A stretch of 52,636 nt of DNA from Flavobacterium sp. UBA6135 (GTDB taxonomy: Bacteria; Bacteroidota; Bacteroidia; Flavobacteriales; Flavobacteriaceae). Of this stretch, positions 1 to 9,282 are shown one piece after another. Below the pieces are notes generated by a model. It made no database searches, was not told where the DNA came from, and worked only from the letters and a program-made list of their open reading frames with translations. The first letter of the stretch is position 1. The number at the start of each line of letters is the position of its first letter. The position numbers and the translations under genes are program-made. The stretch is taken from positions 1-52,636 of the forward strand of contig NZ_DIVJ01000035.1 in the NCBI RefSeq assembly GCF_002428305.1. The letters are read 5' to 3'.

Positions 1-1
1 C

Positions 2-952
2 CAATTTAGTTTGAAGATATACAGTAAAGAGTTTGAAATTACACCAAGAGAATTATTGAATTTTTTTGGATGTGAAAAACGAACTACAGGCAATGTTGCT
101 TATATAAATAGATTCCTTAATGAAAATCAATTAGAAACAGAACCAAATTTTGTAAATGGATGGATTGATGGGGATATCGTAATTAAGCATAAAAAAAAGG
201 CAACAACAAAAAATGAAGTTGACCCAATTCAAAGAATTAAATTACTTCCATCTTCAAACAGAGAACCAATTTCAATTACAAAAGAAGCATCACTAAAAGA
301 AGCTATTACATTGATGATGATGCATAATTATTCTCAACTACCAGTAATGAGTGGTTCACGAAACGTTATTGGGTTTATTAGTTGGGAAACAATCGGTTAT
401 GCTTTAACAAATGGATGTAAATCTGACGACGCAAAAGATTATATCAATACAAATATTTCACTTCTTAGTTATGAAACACCTTTAATGGAAGCTATTAACA
501 TAGTCATTGATAAAGAATTTGTTTTGGTATATAAAAGTGATAAAACTATAACCGGAATAGTTACAATTGCAGATATCAGCTCACAATTTTTATCTGTTAC
601 TGAGCCTTTTCTATTGTTAGAACAAATTGAAAATCACATTAGACAAATCTTAAATAACAAGTTTTTAATTGCTGACTTAATTGATTTTTGTAAAACTGAA
701 GAATACGATAGAAATATTGAGTTTATTGACGATTTAAATTTTGGTGACTATATTAGAATTGTTGGTAAACCTGAAAATTGGGAAAAACTTAATTTATCAA
801 TAGAAAGGACTCCTTTTATCAAACAACTAGACAAAATTAGAATAATTAGAAATGATGTAATGCACTTTGATCCTGAAGGTATAACTCAAGAACAAAGAAA
901 AGATTTAGTTAAAATGGCAAAATTCTTAATGGAATTGAGAAAATTCAACTAA
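2..952 (+). CDS. CBS-domain protein with C-terminal HEPN-like region (5' end may lie outside window)
   Basis: The open frame runs to the left edge without a stop. The first start-like codon is TTG at 11, so the true start may be just outside the window. Two CBS modules are visible: roughly residues 85-130 (ending near QLPVM, then VIGFISW) and 145-195 (FVLVYKSD, then GIVTIADIS), counted from 11. The C-terminus has R280-N-D-V-M-H285, an R-x4-H pattern as in HEPN RNase and Swt1-like domains, followed by F-D-P-E. CBS pairs usually bind adenosyl nucleotides, so a nucleotide-gated HEPN domain is a reasonable inference. It lies 6 bp upstream of hsdR and is probably co-transcribed as a defence accessory gene. 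The CBS call is firm. The HEPN call rests on one short motif. Confidence 0.75.
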   Translation, partial: QFSLKIYSKEFEITPRELLNFFGCEKRTTGNVAYINRFLNENQLETEPNFVNGWIDGDIVIKHKKKATTKNEVDPIQRIKLLPSSNREPISITKEASLKEAITLMMMHNYSQLPVMSGSRNVIGFISWETIGYALTNGCKSDDAKDYINTNISLLSYETPLMEAINIVIDKEFVLVYKSDKTITGIVTIADISSQFLSVTEPFLLLEQIENHIRQILNNKFLIADLIDFCKTEEYDRNIEFIDDLNFGDYIRIVGKPENWEKLNLSIERTPFIKQLDKIRIIRNDVMHFDPEGITQEQRKDLVKMAKFLMELRKFN

Positions 953-958
953 CTATTT

Positions 959-3958
959 ATGACAACAGAAGCAGTGATAGAACAGGCCACCATTGAATGG
1001 CTAACCGATTTGGGCTATACGCACGTTAAAGGAACCGATCTTCCTGAAAATGGCGTGGGTGTCATTTTACGTGAACAACTCAAGGCTTTTATCTTAAAAC
1101 AATACGGTCATGTACCGGAAGAAATACAGGAATTAGCCATTGCCGATTTTTGTAATAATCCCGGAGCTGAACTTGACTACCGCAACCGCAGTTTTCATTT
1201 AAAGTTAACCAAAGGCTTAGACTATGAATACAAAGACGCCGATGGAAACGAAAAAGCGGTTCATATCTATCCGATCGATTTTGAAAACGCAACCAACAAC
1301 ACCTTTTGGTGTGTCAACCAATTTAGCATCGTAGGCAAAAACAAACGACGACCCGATATTATTATCTATATCAACGGAATTCCTTTGGTTCTTTTTGAAC
1401 TCAAAAATTGGTTTGATGAAAATACTACCATAGCCGAGGCGTTTAACCAACTACAACATTATCAAAAAGACATTCCGCTGTTGTTTGAATACAATGCCTT
1501 AACCATTGTTAGCGACGGTAACGAAGCACAACACGGTATGTTTAACAGCAACGCCGAATGGTTTGCCGCTTGGAAAAGCATCGACGGTACAACCATTATT
1601 GAAGATGATTTTCAAATGCATACGTTGCTGCATGGATTGTTTGTGAAAGAACGATTGCTTAATTATATCAAAAACTTTATCTTTTTTGAAGACCATAATG
1701 GTACTTTAATCAAAAAAGGAGCTAAATACCATCAATATTTCGGGGTAAACTTTGCGGTGGAAGCCGCCAAAAAAGCCATTAAACCTTATGGTGATGGTCG
1801 CATCGGTGTCATTTGGCACACCCAAGGTAGTGGCAAAAGTATATCGATGGCCATCTATGCCGGAATTTTACGAAGCTTACCCGAATTGAAAAATCCAACC
1901 ATAGTAGTGCAAGTGGACCGAAGTGATTTGGATTTTCAGTTGTATGAAAACTTTGTCTTGGCAAAAGATTTAGTGGGCGATGTGCAACATGCCGATTCAA
2001 CAGATGATTTACGACGTTTACTTTCTACCGGAAGCGGTGGCGTTATATTTACCACCATTGAGAAATTCCGTTTAAAAGGCGGAACAGATAATCAACTGGG
2101 CGAAATTGAGCATCCGATACTTTCGGAACGGGAAAACATCATCGTAATGGCAGATGAAGCCCACAGAACCCAATATGGGTTGTTGGATGGCTTTGCGTCC
2201 AACCTCCGAAAAGCATTACCCAATGCGTCTTTTATTGGATTTACGGGAACACCAGTTGACAGTAAAGATGCCGATACACAAGCCGTTTTTGGCGAGACTA
2301 TTCACATTTATGACATCAAACAAGCGGTGGATGATAAAGCCACTGTACCGATTTATTACGAACCCCGCTTGGCAAAACTCCATTTGTGGAACGAAAATAT
2401 TGACGCCGAAGTAGATGCTATCACTGCAGATGTTGAAGATGACAGCAGTTTGAAATGGGCCGCTATTGAAGATGCCGCAGGTTCTGAAGAACGAGTAGCT
2501 AAAATAGCAAAAGACATCTTGCAACATTTTACCAACCGCACGGAAACCTTACCCGGAAAAGCGATGATTGTTTGTATGAGTCGCCGTAACAGTGTGAAAA
2601 TGTTTGATGCGTTAAAAGCCTTGCCGGGTTGTCCGGAAATTGCGGTGGTAATGACCGGAAATATATCCACTGACCCCATCGCTTGGAATGAGCACCTGCG
2701 AACACAAGACGCAACGGAGGCTTTAAAAAAACGTTTCCGAAATCCGAAAGACCCTTTGGAAATTGTCATTGTTCGCGATATGTGGTTAACCGGATTTGAT
2801 GCACCTTGTGTGCATACGATGTATGTAGATAAAATCATGCGAGGGCATAGTTTGATGCAAGCAATCACCCGAACCAATCGTGTTTTTAAAGACAAACCTT
2901 CGGGAGTGATTGTGGATTATATCGGTATTGGAGATCAATTAAAATCGGCAACCTCAAAATACACCGGCGGTGGCGGAAAAGGAAGACCTACGATTGATAT
3001 CCAACAAGCATTGGAAATGTTTTACAACCAAGTCGCTATTTGTCAAAACTTATTACCTGAAGGAACCGAATATGAAAATTGGAAAGGTTTACGAGATAGT
3101 GATAAAATACTGTTGGTAAAAAAAGCTCTGAACAACATTATTAAAAATGATGAAACCTCCAACCAATTCATGTTGGAAGAAAAAAAACTGACCGGTTTAC
3201 TATCGATTGTTAAATCGCAACCTGAAATACAGGAATACAGTGTCGATGTGTTGTTTATGCAACATTTATCAAAAGCCATCCGCAATGCCAAATCGGTAAA
3301 AAGCAGTAAAGGCAATCAGAAAGAACAAATCAAAGAGTTAATCAGTCGCAGTATTGAGTCGGATGACATTGTTGATGTATTTGCAATGGCAGGATTGGAG
3401 CGAGCCGATATTTCCATCTTAAATGAAGATTTTTTACTAGGAGCCAAACAAGAAAAAGACAGTATCGACATCAAAATTGCTTTGCTGCGTTCCATTTTGT
3501 TAGACGAAGTAAAATTGCGTTTGCACAAAAACATCAAAAAATATACTTCCTTGAAAGAAGAATTGGAAAAAGTAATTGAACGTTACCATACCAATGCTAT
3601 TGATTCGTATACCACCATTGCCGAATTAATTGAACGAGCCAAACAATTACAGGAGGAAGACCACCGCACCAAGGAATTGGGACTTAGTGATGAGGAATTG
3701 GCTTTTTATGATATTCTTTCTTCCAAAAAAGAATTGATTAATGAGAGTGGCTTAATTCAAGACATCGTTCACGGTGTGGTCAATGCCGTCAAAAGCAATT
3801 TACAAATTGACTGGATGAAAAAAGAAGATGCCAAAGCCGCTATTCGACTAGCCGTAAAAAAAGAGCTGCGTGGTAAAGTCAGCATGGCAGACCTAAATAG
3901 TATTTTATTGGAAATTATGGAACAAGCGGAAGGACAATTTAGTGAATGGAGGGCTTAG
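959..3958 (+). CDS. hsdR: Type I restriction enzyme, R (translocase/endonuclease) subunit
   Basis: Motor and nuclease subunit of a type I restriction-modification complex; with HsdM and HsdS it cleaves unmethylated DNA after ATP-driven translocation. At 999 residues it has the family's usual length. The N-terminal PD-(D/E)XK nuclease site is visible as R-P-D-I (D about residue 132) followed by F-E-L-K-N (about 146-150). The helicase core has Walker A TQGSGKS (about 287-293), DEAHR (about 399-403) and FTGTP (about 427-431), then the motif V/VI region containing WLTGFDAPC and ITRTNR. The C-terminal helical region probably docks to HsdM. No hsdM or hsdS is in the window; they should lie to the left. 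Its GC is visibly higher than that of the AT-rich downstream genes, suggesting separate origins. Confidence 0.95.
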   Translation: MTTEAVIEQATIEWLTDLGYTHVKGTDLPENGVGVILREQLKAFILKQYGHVPEEIQELAIADFCNNPGAELDYRNRSFHLKLTKGLDYEYKDADGNEKAVHIYPIDFENATNNTFWCVNQFSIVGKNKRRPDIIIYINGIPLVLFELKNWFDENTTIAEAFNQLQHYQKDIPLLFEYNALTIVSDGNEAQHGMFNSNAEWFAAWKSIDGTTIIEDDFQMHTLLHGLFVKERLLNYIKNFIFFEDHNGTLIKKGAKYHQYFGVNFAVEAAKKAIKPYGDGRIGVIWHTQGSGKSISMAIYAGILRSLPELKNPTIVVQVDRSDLDFQLYENFVLAKDLVGDVQHADSTDDLRRLLSTGSGGVIFTTIEKFRLKGGTDNQLGEIEHPILSERENIIVMADEAHRTQYGLLDGFASNLRKALPNASFIGFTGTPVDSKDADTQAVFGETIHIYDIKQAVDDKATVPIYYEPRLAKLHLWNENIDAEVDAITADVEDDSSLKWAAIEDAAGSEERVAKIAKDILQHFTNRTETLPGKAMIVCMSRRNSVKMFDALKALPGCPEIAVVMTGNISTDPIAWNEHLRTQDATEALKKRFRNPKDPLEIVIVRDMWLTGFDAPCVHTMYVDKIMRGHSLMQAITRTNRVFKDKPSGVIVDYIGIGDQLKSATSKYTGGGGKGRPTIDIQQALEMFYNQVAICQNLLPEGTEYENWKGLRDSDKILLVKKALNNIIKNDETSNQFMLEEKKLTGLLSIVKSQPEIQEYSVDVLFMQHLSKAIRNAKSVKSSKGNQKEQIKELISRSIESDDIVDVFAMAGLERADISILNEDFLLGAKQEKDSIDIKIALLRSILLDEVKLRLHKNIKKYTSLKEELEKVIERYHTNAIDSYTTIAELIERAKQLQEEDHRTKELGLSDEELAFYDILSSKKELINESGLIQDIVHGVVNAVKSNLQIDWMKKEDAKAAIRLAVKKELRGKVSMADLNSILLEIMEQAEGQFSEWRA

Positions 3959-3959
3959 T

Positions 3960-4580
3960 ATGCAGGATGATTTTATAAAAGCAGAATTAAACAAGTATAA
4001 GCAAGTGCTTGAAGCACAAGTTGAGAAATTATCAATTCAACATCCAATAAAAATTGATGAACATTTTCTATTCAATAAAGAAAGTAAATCAACAGAAGAA
4101 AAGGCATCCATGATTGCCAAAAACAGATTGGAAAAGATCAAAAATAGTCCTGCATTGTATTGGATAACTTTTGAAAATAAGGAATATGATAAAGCTACGA
4201 TTTATGATTTATATTGTAAAAAGGTTGAAAATAATTTACTTGAAGAATTTAAAACCGGAAAAGAATTTTATAGTGATAATGAATTAAAATGTAGACGAGT
4301 TTTTTCATCCTATAAATCAAAAAACGAGCAAGATTTTGGTACTCAAACATTGTATGTTGGTAAAGTAGAAAATAATTTATGGGGTCGCTTGGCGGTTCAT
4401 TCCGGTTGGGGAACAAGCCCAAAAACAGCAGGTTTGCAACTGCGGTATTGGTATGATTTTCATTCCTTTGGAGACTTAACTTTTAATTACATCGTTTTTG
4501 ATAATCAACTAAAATATTTTGTAGAGGTGTTGGAAAAAGAATTAAGAAATAAACTAAATCCTTTGCTGGGGAAAAAATAA
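3960..4580 (+). CDS. GIY-YIG-like protein following hsdR
   Basis: About 206 residues. The C-terminal half contains LYVGK, then an L-W-G-R-L-x-V-H segment, and ends in E-K-E-L-R-N-K-L-N-P-L-L. These are spaced like the YIG, Arg/His and terminal Glu/Asn elements of GIY-YIG nucleases, and ALYWITF earlier could be the GIY strand. Family assignment is therefore plausible but not certain. I chose ATG at 3960: GGAGGG sits about 6 bp upstream, while an in-frame GTG at 3942 lies inside the hsdR end. The start is 1 bp after the hsdR stop, so translation is probably coupled. The role is likely nuclease or accessory to the restriction locus. Confidence 0.6.
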   Translation: MQDDFIKAELNKYKQVLEAQVEKLSIQHPIKIDEHFLFNKESKSTEEKASMIAKNRLEKIKNSPALYWITFENKEYDKATIYDLYCKKVENNLLEEFKTGKEFYSDNELKCRRVFSSYKSKNEQDFGTQTLYVGKVENNLWGRLAVHSGWGTSPKTAGLQLRYWYDFHSFGDLTFNYIVFDNQLKYFVEVLEKELRNKLNPLLGKK

Positions 4581-4654
4581 TTACAATGAAAAATACACTA
4601 GGCTTTCTCTGAAAACTCCTGTGACTATTAAACCAACAAAAAACAAAAGAGAAT

Positions 4655-5776
4655 ATGTATATAATTGATCGAGAAAAAAATAGAATAAGTAAAATAGATA
4701 AAATTAAGTTTTCAGATCTAGAATTTACAGAACGTTATCATTTACAAGAATGGATTGCAAATGACCCAACATCTCTTGGCGAAGACTTACTTATTATTCA
4801 AAAAGAATTTAGTGGTTTCAGTGAAACTAATGAAAGACTCGATTTACTGGCATTAGATAAATTTGGAAATTTGGTTGTAATTGAAAATAAACTCGATGAC
4901 AGTGGAAAAGATGTTACCTGGCAAATAATAAAATATTGTTCTTATTGCTCAAGTTTATCTAAAAAAGACATTATAAAAATATATCAAGATTACCTTGGAA
5001 AAAGTGGTGTAGCAGAAGATAATATTTCGGAATTTTTTGATGGTAAAGATATAGAAGAAATAAATTTAAATACTGGGTTAACATCTCAAAGGTTAATATT
5101 GGTAGCAGCAAACTTTAGAAAAGAAGTAACCTCTTCTATTTTATGGCTATTAAATTTTAACATGCGTATTCAATGTTTTGAAGTAACTCCTTTTTCATTT
5201 GGTGACCAACTCCTGTTAACTTTTGAGCAAATTCTACCAATTAAAAGTAGCGAAAATTATGCTATAAGTATGGCGACAAAAGCTCAAGATGAAATAAAAG
5301 TACAAGAAACTACCAAGAACCGACACAACGTTAGACAAGAATTTTGGCAACAATTTATTACTGAAAATTATAAAAGAAATGGAATATTTAAAGATAACTC
5401 TCCAGCAAAAGAAAATTGGATTTGCAAGGGAATTGGATTGAGTGGCGTAAATTTAAATGTTGTTGTAAGTAATAAATATTGTAGATGTGAAATAACATTT
5501 AATACAGGTGATAAAGAAAACAATGAAAAACTATTTGATTTTGTATATAATTCAAAAGACAAAATTGAGACCATTTTTGGAGATTCCTTGACATGGGAAA
5601 GAATGGATGAAAATGTGACTTGTAGAATTAAATATCAAAAAGATGATTTATCATATTTTGAAAAGAATGATTGGAATGCTATAAATGATTTCTTGATCGA
5701 AAACTCTTTAAATATGGAAAAAGCTTTCTCTGAAGTATTGAAAAATTTAATAAAATATTCAAAGCAAAATAAATAA
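4655..5776 (+). CDS. DUF4268-type protein with N-terminal PD-(D/E)XK nuclease-like fold
   Basis: 373 residues, soluble. The N-terminal region has R-L-D63-L-L-A-L-D followed by V-I-E77-N-K79, the spacing of a PD-(D/E)XK (NucS/DUF91-like) active site. The C-terminal part, from about residue 225 (R-Q-E-F-W-Q-Q-F), matches the DUF4268 pattern as I know it. It is markedly more AT-rich than hsdR. It lies 74 bp after the GIY-YIG-like gene on the same strand, near the restriction locus and convergent with a helicase-nuclease, so a DNA-targeting defence role is likely. The substrate cannot be told from sequence. Confidence 0.7.
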   Translation: MYIIDREKNRISKIDKIKFSDLEFTERYHLQEWIANDPTSLGEDLLIIQKEFSGFSETNERLDLLALDKFGNLVVIENKLDDSGKDVTWQIIKYCSYCSSLSKKDIIKIYQDYLGKSGVAEDNISEFFDGKDIEEINLNTGLTSQRLILVAANFRKEVTSSILWLLNFNMRIQCFEVTPFSFGDQLLLTFEQILPIKSSENYAISMATKAQDEIKVQETTKNRHNVRQEFWQQFITENYKRNGIFKDNSPAKENWICKGIGLSGVNLNVVVSNKYCRCEITFNTGDKENNEKLFDFVYNSKDKIETIFGDSLTWERMDENVTCRIKYQKDDLSYFEKNDWNAINDFLIENSLNMEKAFSEVLKNLIKYSKQNK

Positions 5777-5910
5777 TAAAATCAGCCGAAACCCTATACA
5801 ACTATCCAAGTCTATTATTTAGCAAGGTAGTCAGTGTATTGCATGACCTTGTATAAAAAATAAAATTTATATGAAAAATGTGAAACGATACGGACTTAAG
5901 ATATTTCCAT

Positions 5911-5997
5911 AAAAAGCAGAAGCCAAACGATTGTTTGGCTTCTGTTCGACCGGGGACACCCCAATCCTTTTATCATTGATTTTGATTCTCAATTTGA
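5911..5997 (-). ncRNA. Candidate small RNA (promoter plus intrinsic terminator)
   Basis: The gene-free gap 5777-6131 holds a self-contained minus-strand transcription unit. A near-ideal Bacteroidota promoter reads TTTG (6030-6033 complement), 19 bp spacer, TATCTTTG (6003-6010 complement). About 35 nt into the transcript comes a small GGGG-UGU-CCCC hairpin (5952-5962). It ends with a perfect 12-bp stem (5917-5928 with 5933-5944, 4-nt loop) followed at once by CUUUUU, an intrinsic terminator. The predicted RNA is about 85-90 nt with no convincing ORF. The hairpin could also terminate the upstream helicase mRNA. The transcription signals are seen; existence as a stable RNA is inference. Confidence 0.45.
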
Positions 5998-6131
5998 TAG
6001 TACAAAGATATTAAAATATTTTCTAATTACAAATAAACACTAATTGAAAGCTAACAATAGCTACTACTTTTAAAAAATAGAAACCCAATCTTAAAACTAT
6101 TTTAATTTAAAAAGATACTCTTTTTAATTAT

Positions 6132-9128
6132 TTAACCAATACTATCGTATCCATCAAACAACGTTTTTTGAAACACATTCCCATTAAACTTATTAATTAA
6201 TTCTCTAATAAATTCGTAGTGCTTCACATATTGATTGGGGATCGGTAGTAAATGTATTTTTTTTCTATCAAGTAAATCCTTTTTTATTTTATCTGATTGA
6301 ATGGTCTTTTTGTTTTGGTAATGTTCTCGGCCATTTAATTCAAAAACCACTTTTGGGATGTTGTTTTGATAAAGTACGCCATCAAATTCTTTTTTATTGA
6401 CCAGTGGGTTGTTGCTTTCTTCCGGAAATAAAGCAGCTACCTTTATATTTCTCGCAAACTTGGCATCTTTTGAGGAACAAAAATGTTGCATGGTTATGTA
6501 GAATTCATCCTCAAACTTGGAATTGTTGGAGAAGCCTATGGTAAACTTATTGACGGTACTTTTCGCTATTTCAGTGGTTCCGTTTTTAGCGGCATATTCT
6601 ATTAAGGCATACAAATCATCGTCTTTTCGGGATAAACTATCTATTGCTTTTTTGTCGGTGACCACAATTAAATTTTCTTTTGCTCTGGTAACACCCACAT
6701 TGATTAATTGGCTGTTGTTTTTAATCCAGTCGTAGGTTCTAGGTGTTGTTTTCGTTGAAATAGCGGTGGATATGATGATGGTTTTATTTTCTTGTCCTTG
6801 TACTTTGTGTATTGTACCGCAACTTACTGAACTAGCTATCGCCCCTACTCCTTTTGCTTCAGCTAAATAATGATTGATAACCTCTTCCTGATTTCTAAAT
6901 GGCGTCAGTATGAAAACATCTGTTAGGTTATTGTCTTTTATATACTTTACAATTTCCGTTGCTTCTTCTATCTGTGCATTTTTTTTCTTCTGATTGGCGT
7001 TATTTACTTCCAGCAATTTCAACGTACCGTTTGCTGTAATAGCGGTGAGGTTAAGTTTTTGTTCATAAAAACGCCTGTTAGAATAATCGATAATTTTCTT
7101 GCCACAGCGGTAATGGTAACTTAATAAAATTTCCCTTGAAATGCTGTCAATATTTTTATAAACGGACAGTATGGAGTTGTTGTAATAATCATACTCTTTA
7201 CTGATATTGAATTGCTGCATTAATTTTTCGTTCTTGCTTTCTTCAAAAATGATGATGGGTTTTAGTTGGTTGGTATCCCCTATCAACACCATGTTTTTAC
7301 ATTTAGAAATCGGAATTAAGCTGGTTGGAATGTCGCATTGACCCGCTTCATCAATCGTCAACAAATCAAATTTAAATTTGTATCCCAATCGACGGCTTGA
7401 AATATTGGTTGTTAGTATGATTGGGAATACTTTGGTGAACTTTTCTAGGTTTTTGTCGCTTCCCATCCATGCATTGAACTCTTTTACTTGTTCGTCTTCG
7501 GACAGATAGAGTATTTCAATTAATTCATGGTAGTCTTTGCTTTTTAAGCGTTTGATGTATTTTAAGGATTCATAGTAGAAAAATTGAAGGAGCTTGTGAT
7601 TGCCTTGTATGCTTTCAAAGATTCCTTTTACATTATCATCGGTAGTTTCGGGAATGGAATTTATTTTCTTTATCAGTTTCTCCTTTTCTTGTTCGAGTAG
7701 CCAATAGTTTCCTTTTTTCAACAGCTCATTTATAAATTCCAGATTTTGCTCTAAGTCCGTTCTTTCTTCGTAGTTGTGTAATTTATCCAGTAATTGTTGG
7801 TTTTTCTCTTTTGAGTTTTCTTTTAGATTGAGTAATAAGGACTCTTTTGGAACGTCTGTTGTTTCGAACTCATAGAGCTTTTTAATTGTTGCTAATGCCT
7901 CTAGGGTGCATTGTTTATTCCCAAGTCGAATAAAGGGTAACAAAATCTCTTTATCTCTATACTTTCCCAATACCAATTTATCTTTAATTCCATCGATTGG
8001 GATGTTGTTGTTAGACGTAATCAAAAGTGTTTTGTTGTTTGTCAAACAGTTGACTACGATATTTAAAATGGTTTGTGTTTTTCCTGTTCCTGGTGGTCCT
8101 TGAACGTAGGTAATGGGGTATTTTAACGCATTATAAATCGTACGAAGTTGGTCGATATTTACATTGTTGTCATAGAGCACGATGTGTGGTTCTTTTCTGT
8201 TTTTTCTGTCTAATAAGGACGTGTTTCTAAAGAATGCCTTCAAAGGAATTTGCATTTCATCGTTTTTGTGCTCCGAATTTATACCCTCGTAAATAGCCGT
8301 GATGTCTATTCGTGCATAGCCTAAAATGACCACTTCGGGTCGGGTGTTGGGTAACTCCCCTGATTTAAAATTATCCTGTAGCATTTCGATAGTGCCGGCT
8401 CGGTCATTCAAATAAGACTTTTCAAAATCTGCACTGCTTATATCCGTATAATAGGACAAGGTGTATTTTACATCTTTTACAAAAAAATTGGGGTTAAAAT
8501 GCGTTTTTTCACTGATTTGAATGGTTCTTTTTACGGGGTCGTAGGTTAATTCCCTGTACGCTACCACAAATTTTCCTTTGGATTCTAAATCAATTGAAAA
8601 TTCACATAGAGCGAGTTTGTAATCGTGGAATTTGCTGTACTCATTTTGATATATCTCCTTGATCATGTGCCGTTGTTGCTCTAAGGATAGCTGGTACGGG
8701 TTCTGCTTGACCAACTCTGTTACATCAATTTCAGGAATTAAATGGGATCTATGAAGAAAGGGGTCTTTATTGGCTTTGTAGCATTCTAAGTAGTAGTTTA
8801 CTATGTTGTTGTCGTATTGGTCAAATTCGTAGTGTTGTAAACTTTCATCCTCTTCTATTTTTTTTATCAGTTTATCCGGAACATCGTAATGGGAGAACTT
8901 TAGTAGTTCCGCCGTTTGGATTGCAGAAATGGAAATGGGCGTGTTTAGTATGGGCTCGTCTTTCATGACGTTGAACATGTCGACTACTATTTTGTCATTA
9001 GCGGTAATGTCCGTAATGCAAATCCAAAAAGGTTTTATCTCCCCTTGCTTGTTTTTGTAGTGGATGCTTAGGTATTTACCTTCTCTAATGGCGGCTCCTA
9101 TACTTGCTGTAATTTTTTTGTTGCTCAT
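6132..9128 (-). CDS. SF1 (UPF1/Dna2-like) helicase with WYL-like N-terminus and DUF2726-like nuclease C-terminus
   Basis: 998 residues. The helicase core is clear: Walker A GPPGTGKT (about 342-349), TIDEAGQ (about 588-594), GDTNQLKP (about 614-621), SYHYRCG, then T-I-H-K-V-Q-G-Q-E and N-V-G-V-T-R-A-K. About 240 residues separate Walker A and DEAG, as in UPF1/Dna2-type enzymes. The C-terminus (about 905-990) has E-F-D-G-V-L, then V-F-E-L-N-G-R-E-H-Y and K-D-L-L-D-R-K-K-I, like DUF2726 PD-(D/E)XK-related domains. The first about 45 residues (A-I-R-E-G-K-Y-L-S-I-H-Y) look like the start of a WYL domain. Fused helicase-nucleases are common in defence islands, and the neighbours support that. Convergent with the DUF4268 gene. 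Confidence 0.8.
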   Translation of the reverse strand: MSNKKITASIGAAIREGKYLSIHYKNKQGEIKPFWICITDITANDKIVVDMFNVMKDEPILNTPISISAIQTAELLKFSHYDVPDKLIKKIEEDESLQHYEFDQYDNNIVNYYLECYKANKDPFLHRSHLIPEIDVTELVKQNPYQLSLEQQRHMIKEIYQNEYSKFHDYKLALCEFSIDLESKGKFVVAYRELTYDPVKRTIQISEKTHFNPNFFVKDVKYTLSYYTDISSADFEKSYLNDRAGTIEMLQDNFKSGELPNTRPEVVILGYARIDITAIYEGINSEHKNDEMQIPLKAFFRNTSLLDRKNRKEPHIVLYDNNVNIDQLRTIYNALKYPITYVQGPPGTGKTQTILNIVVNCLTNNKTLLITSNNNIPIDGIKDKLVLGKYRDKEILLPFIRLGNKQCTLEALATIKKLYEFETTDVPKESLLLNLKENSKEKNQQLLDKLHNYEERTDLEQNLEFINELLKKGNYWLLEQEKEKLIKKINSIPETTDDNVKGIFESIQGNHKLLQFFYYESLKYIKRLKSKDYHELIEILYLSEDEQVKEFNAWMGSDKNLEKFTKVFPIILTTNISSRRLGYKFKFDLLTIDEAGQCDIPTSLIPISKCKNMVLIGDTNQLKPIIIFEESKNEKLMQQFNISKEYDYYNNSILSVYKNIDSISREILLSYHYRCGKKIIDYSNRRFYEQKLNLTAITANGTLKLLEVNNANQKKKNAQIEEATEIVKYIKDNNLTDVFILTPFRNQEEVINHYLAEAKGVGAIASSVSCGTIHKVQGQENKTIIISTAISTKTTPRTYDWIKNNSQLINVGVTRAKENLIVVTDKKAIDSLSRKDDDLYALIEYAAKNGTTEIAKSTVNKFTIGFSNNSKFEDEFYITMQHFCSSKDAKFARNIKVAALFPEESNNPLVNKKEFDGVLYQNNIPKVVFELNGREHYQNKKTIQSDKIKKDLLDRKKIHLLPIPNQYVKHYEFIRELINKFNGNVFQKTLFDGYDSIG

Positions 9129-9203
9129 TTGAATTGGTTTGCGAGGGGTTTGGGTGGCTTATAGAGAGGAATATCAAATATACGAGATTATCTTTGAATT
9201 TGA

Positions 9204-9234
9204 ACCCTCGAAGGGTGTTGAACCCTTCGAGGGT
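9204..9234. repeat. REP-like palindrome, copy 1
   Basis: ACCCTCGAAGGGT (9204-9216), loop GTTGA, ACCCTTCGAGGGT (9222-9234): a perfect 13-bp inverted repeat. The same stem occurs at 10018-10048 and 10808-10838, flanking the RAYT transposase gene, with loop sequences differing between copies. Confidence 0.9.
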
Positions 9235-9240
9235 GGAGAT

Positions 9241-9262
9241 GCTGAAACAAGTTCAGCAGGAC
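9241..9262. repeat. Short interspersed palindrome GCTGAA-n5-TTCAGC, copy 1
   Basis: GCTGAAACAAGTTCAGCA at 9241-9258, continuing as GGACAG. The identical 18-mer occurs at 18653-18670, and GTTCAGCAGGAC recurs at 18709-18720. It is a second small intergenic repeat family, distinct from the CCCTCGAAGGG stems. Confidence 0.75.
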
Positions 9263-9282
9263 AGAGAGGGAGTTAATTGGGC

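Noticed and set aside
2356..2895. Minus-strand reading frame of 179 codons inside hsdR
   Set aside because: It lies wholly opposite the helicase core of hsdR and has no recognisable domain.
5940..5965. Possible tRNA piece because of GTTCGA next to GGGGACACCCC
   Set aside because: No acceptor stem, D-arm or anticodon arm can be drawn; promoter and terminator place it in the small-RNA candidate instead.
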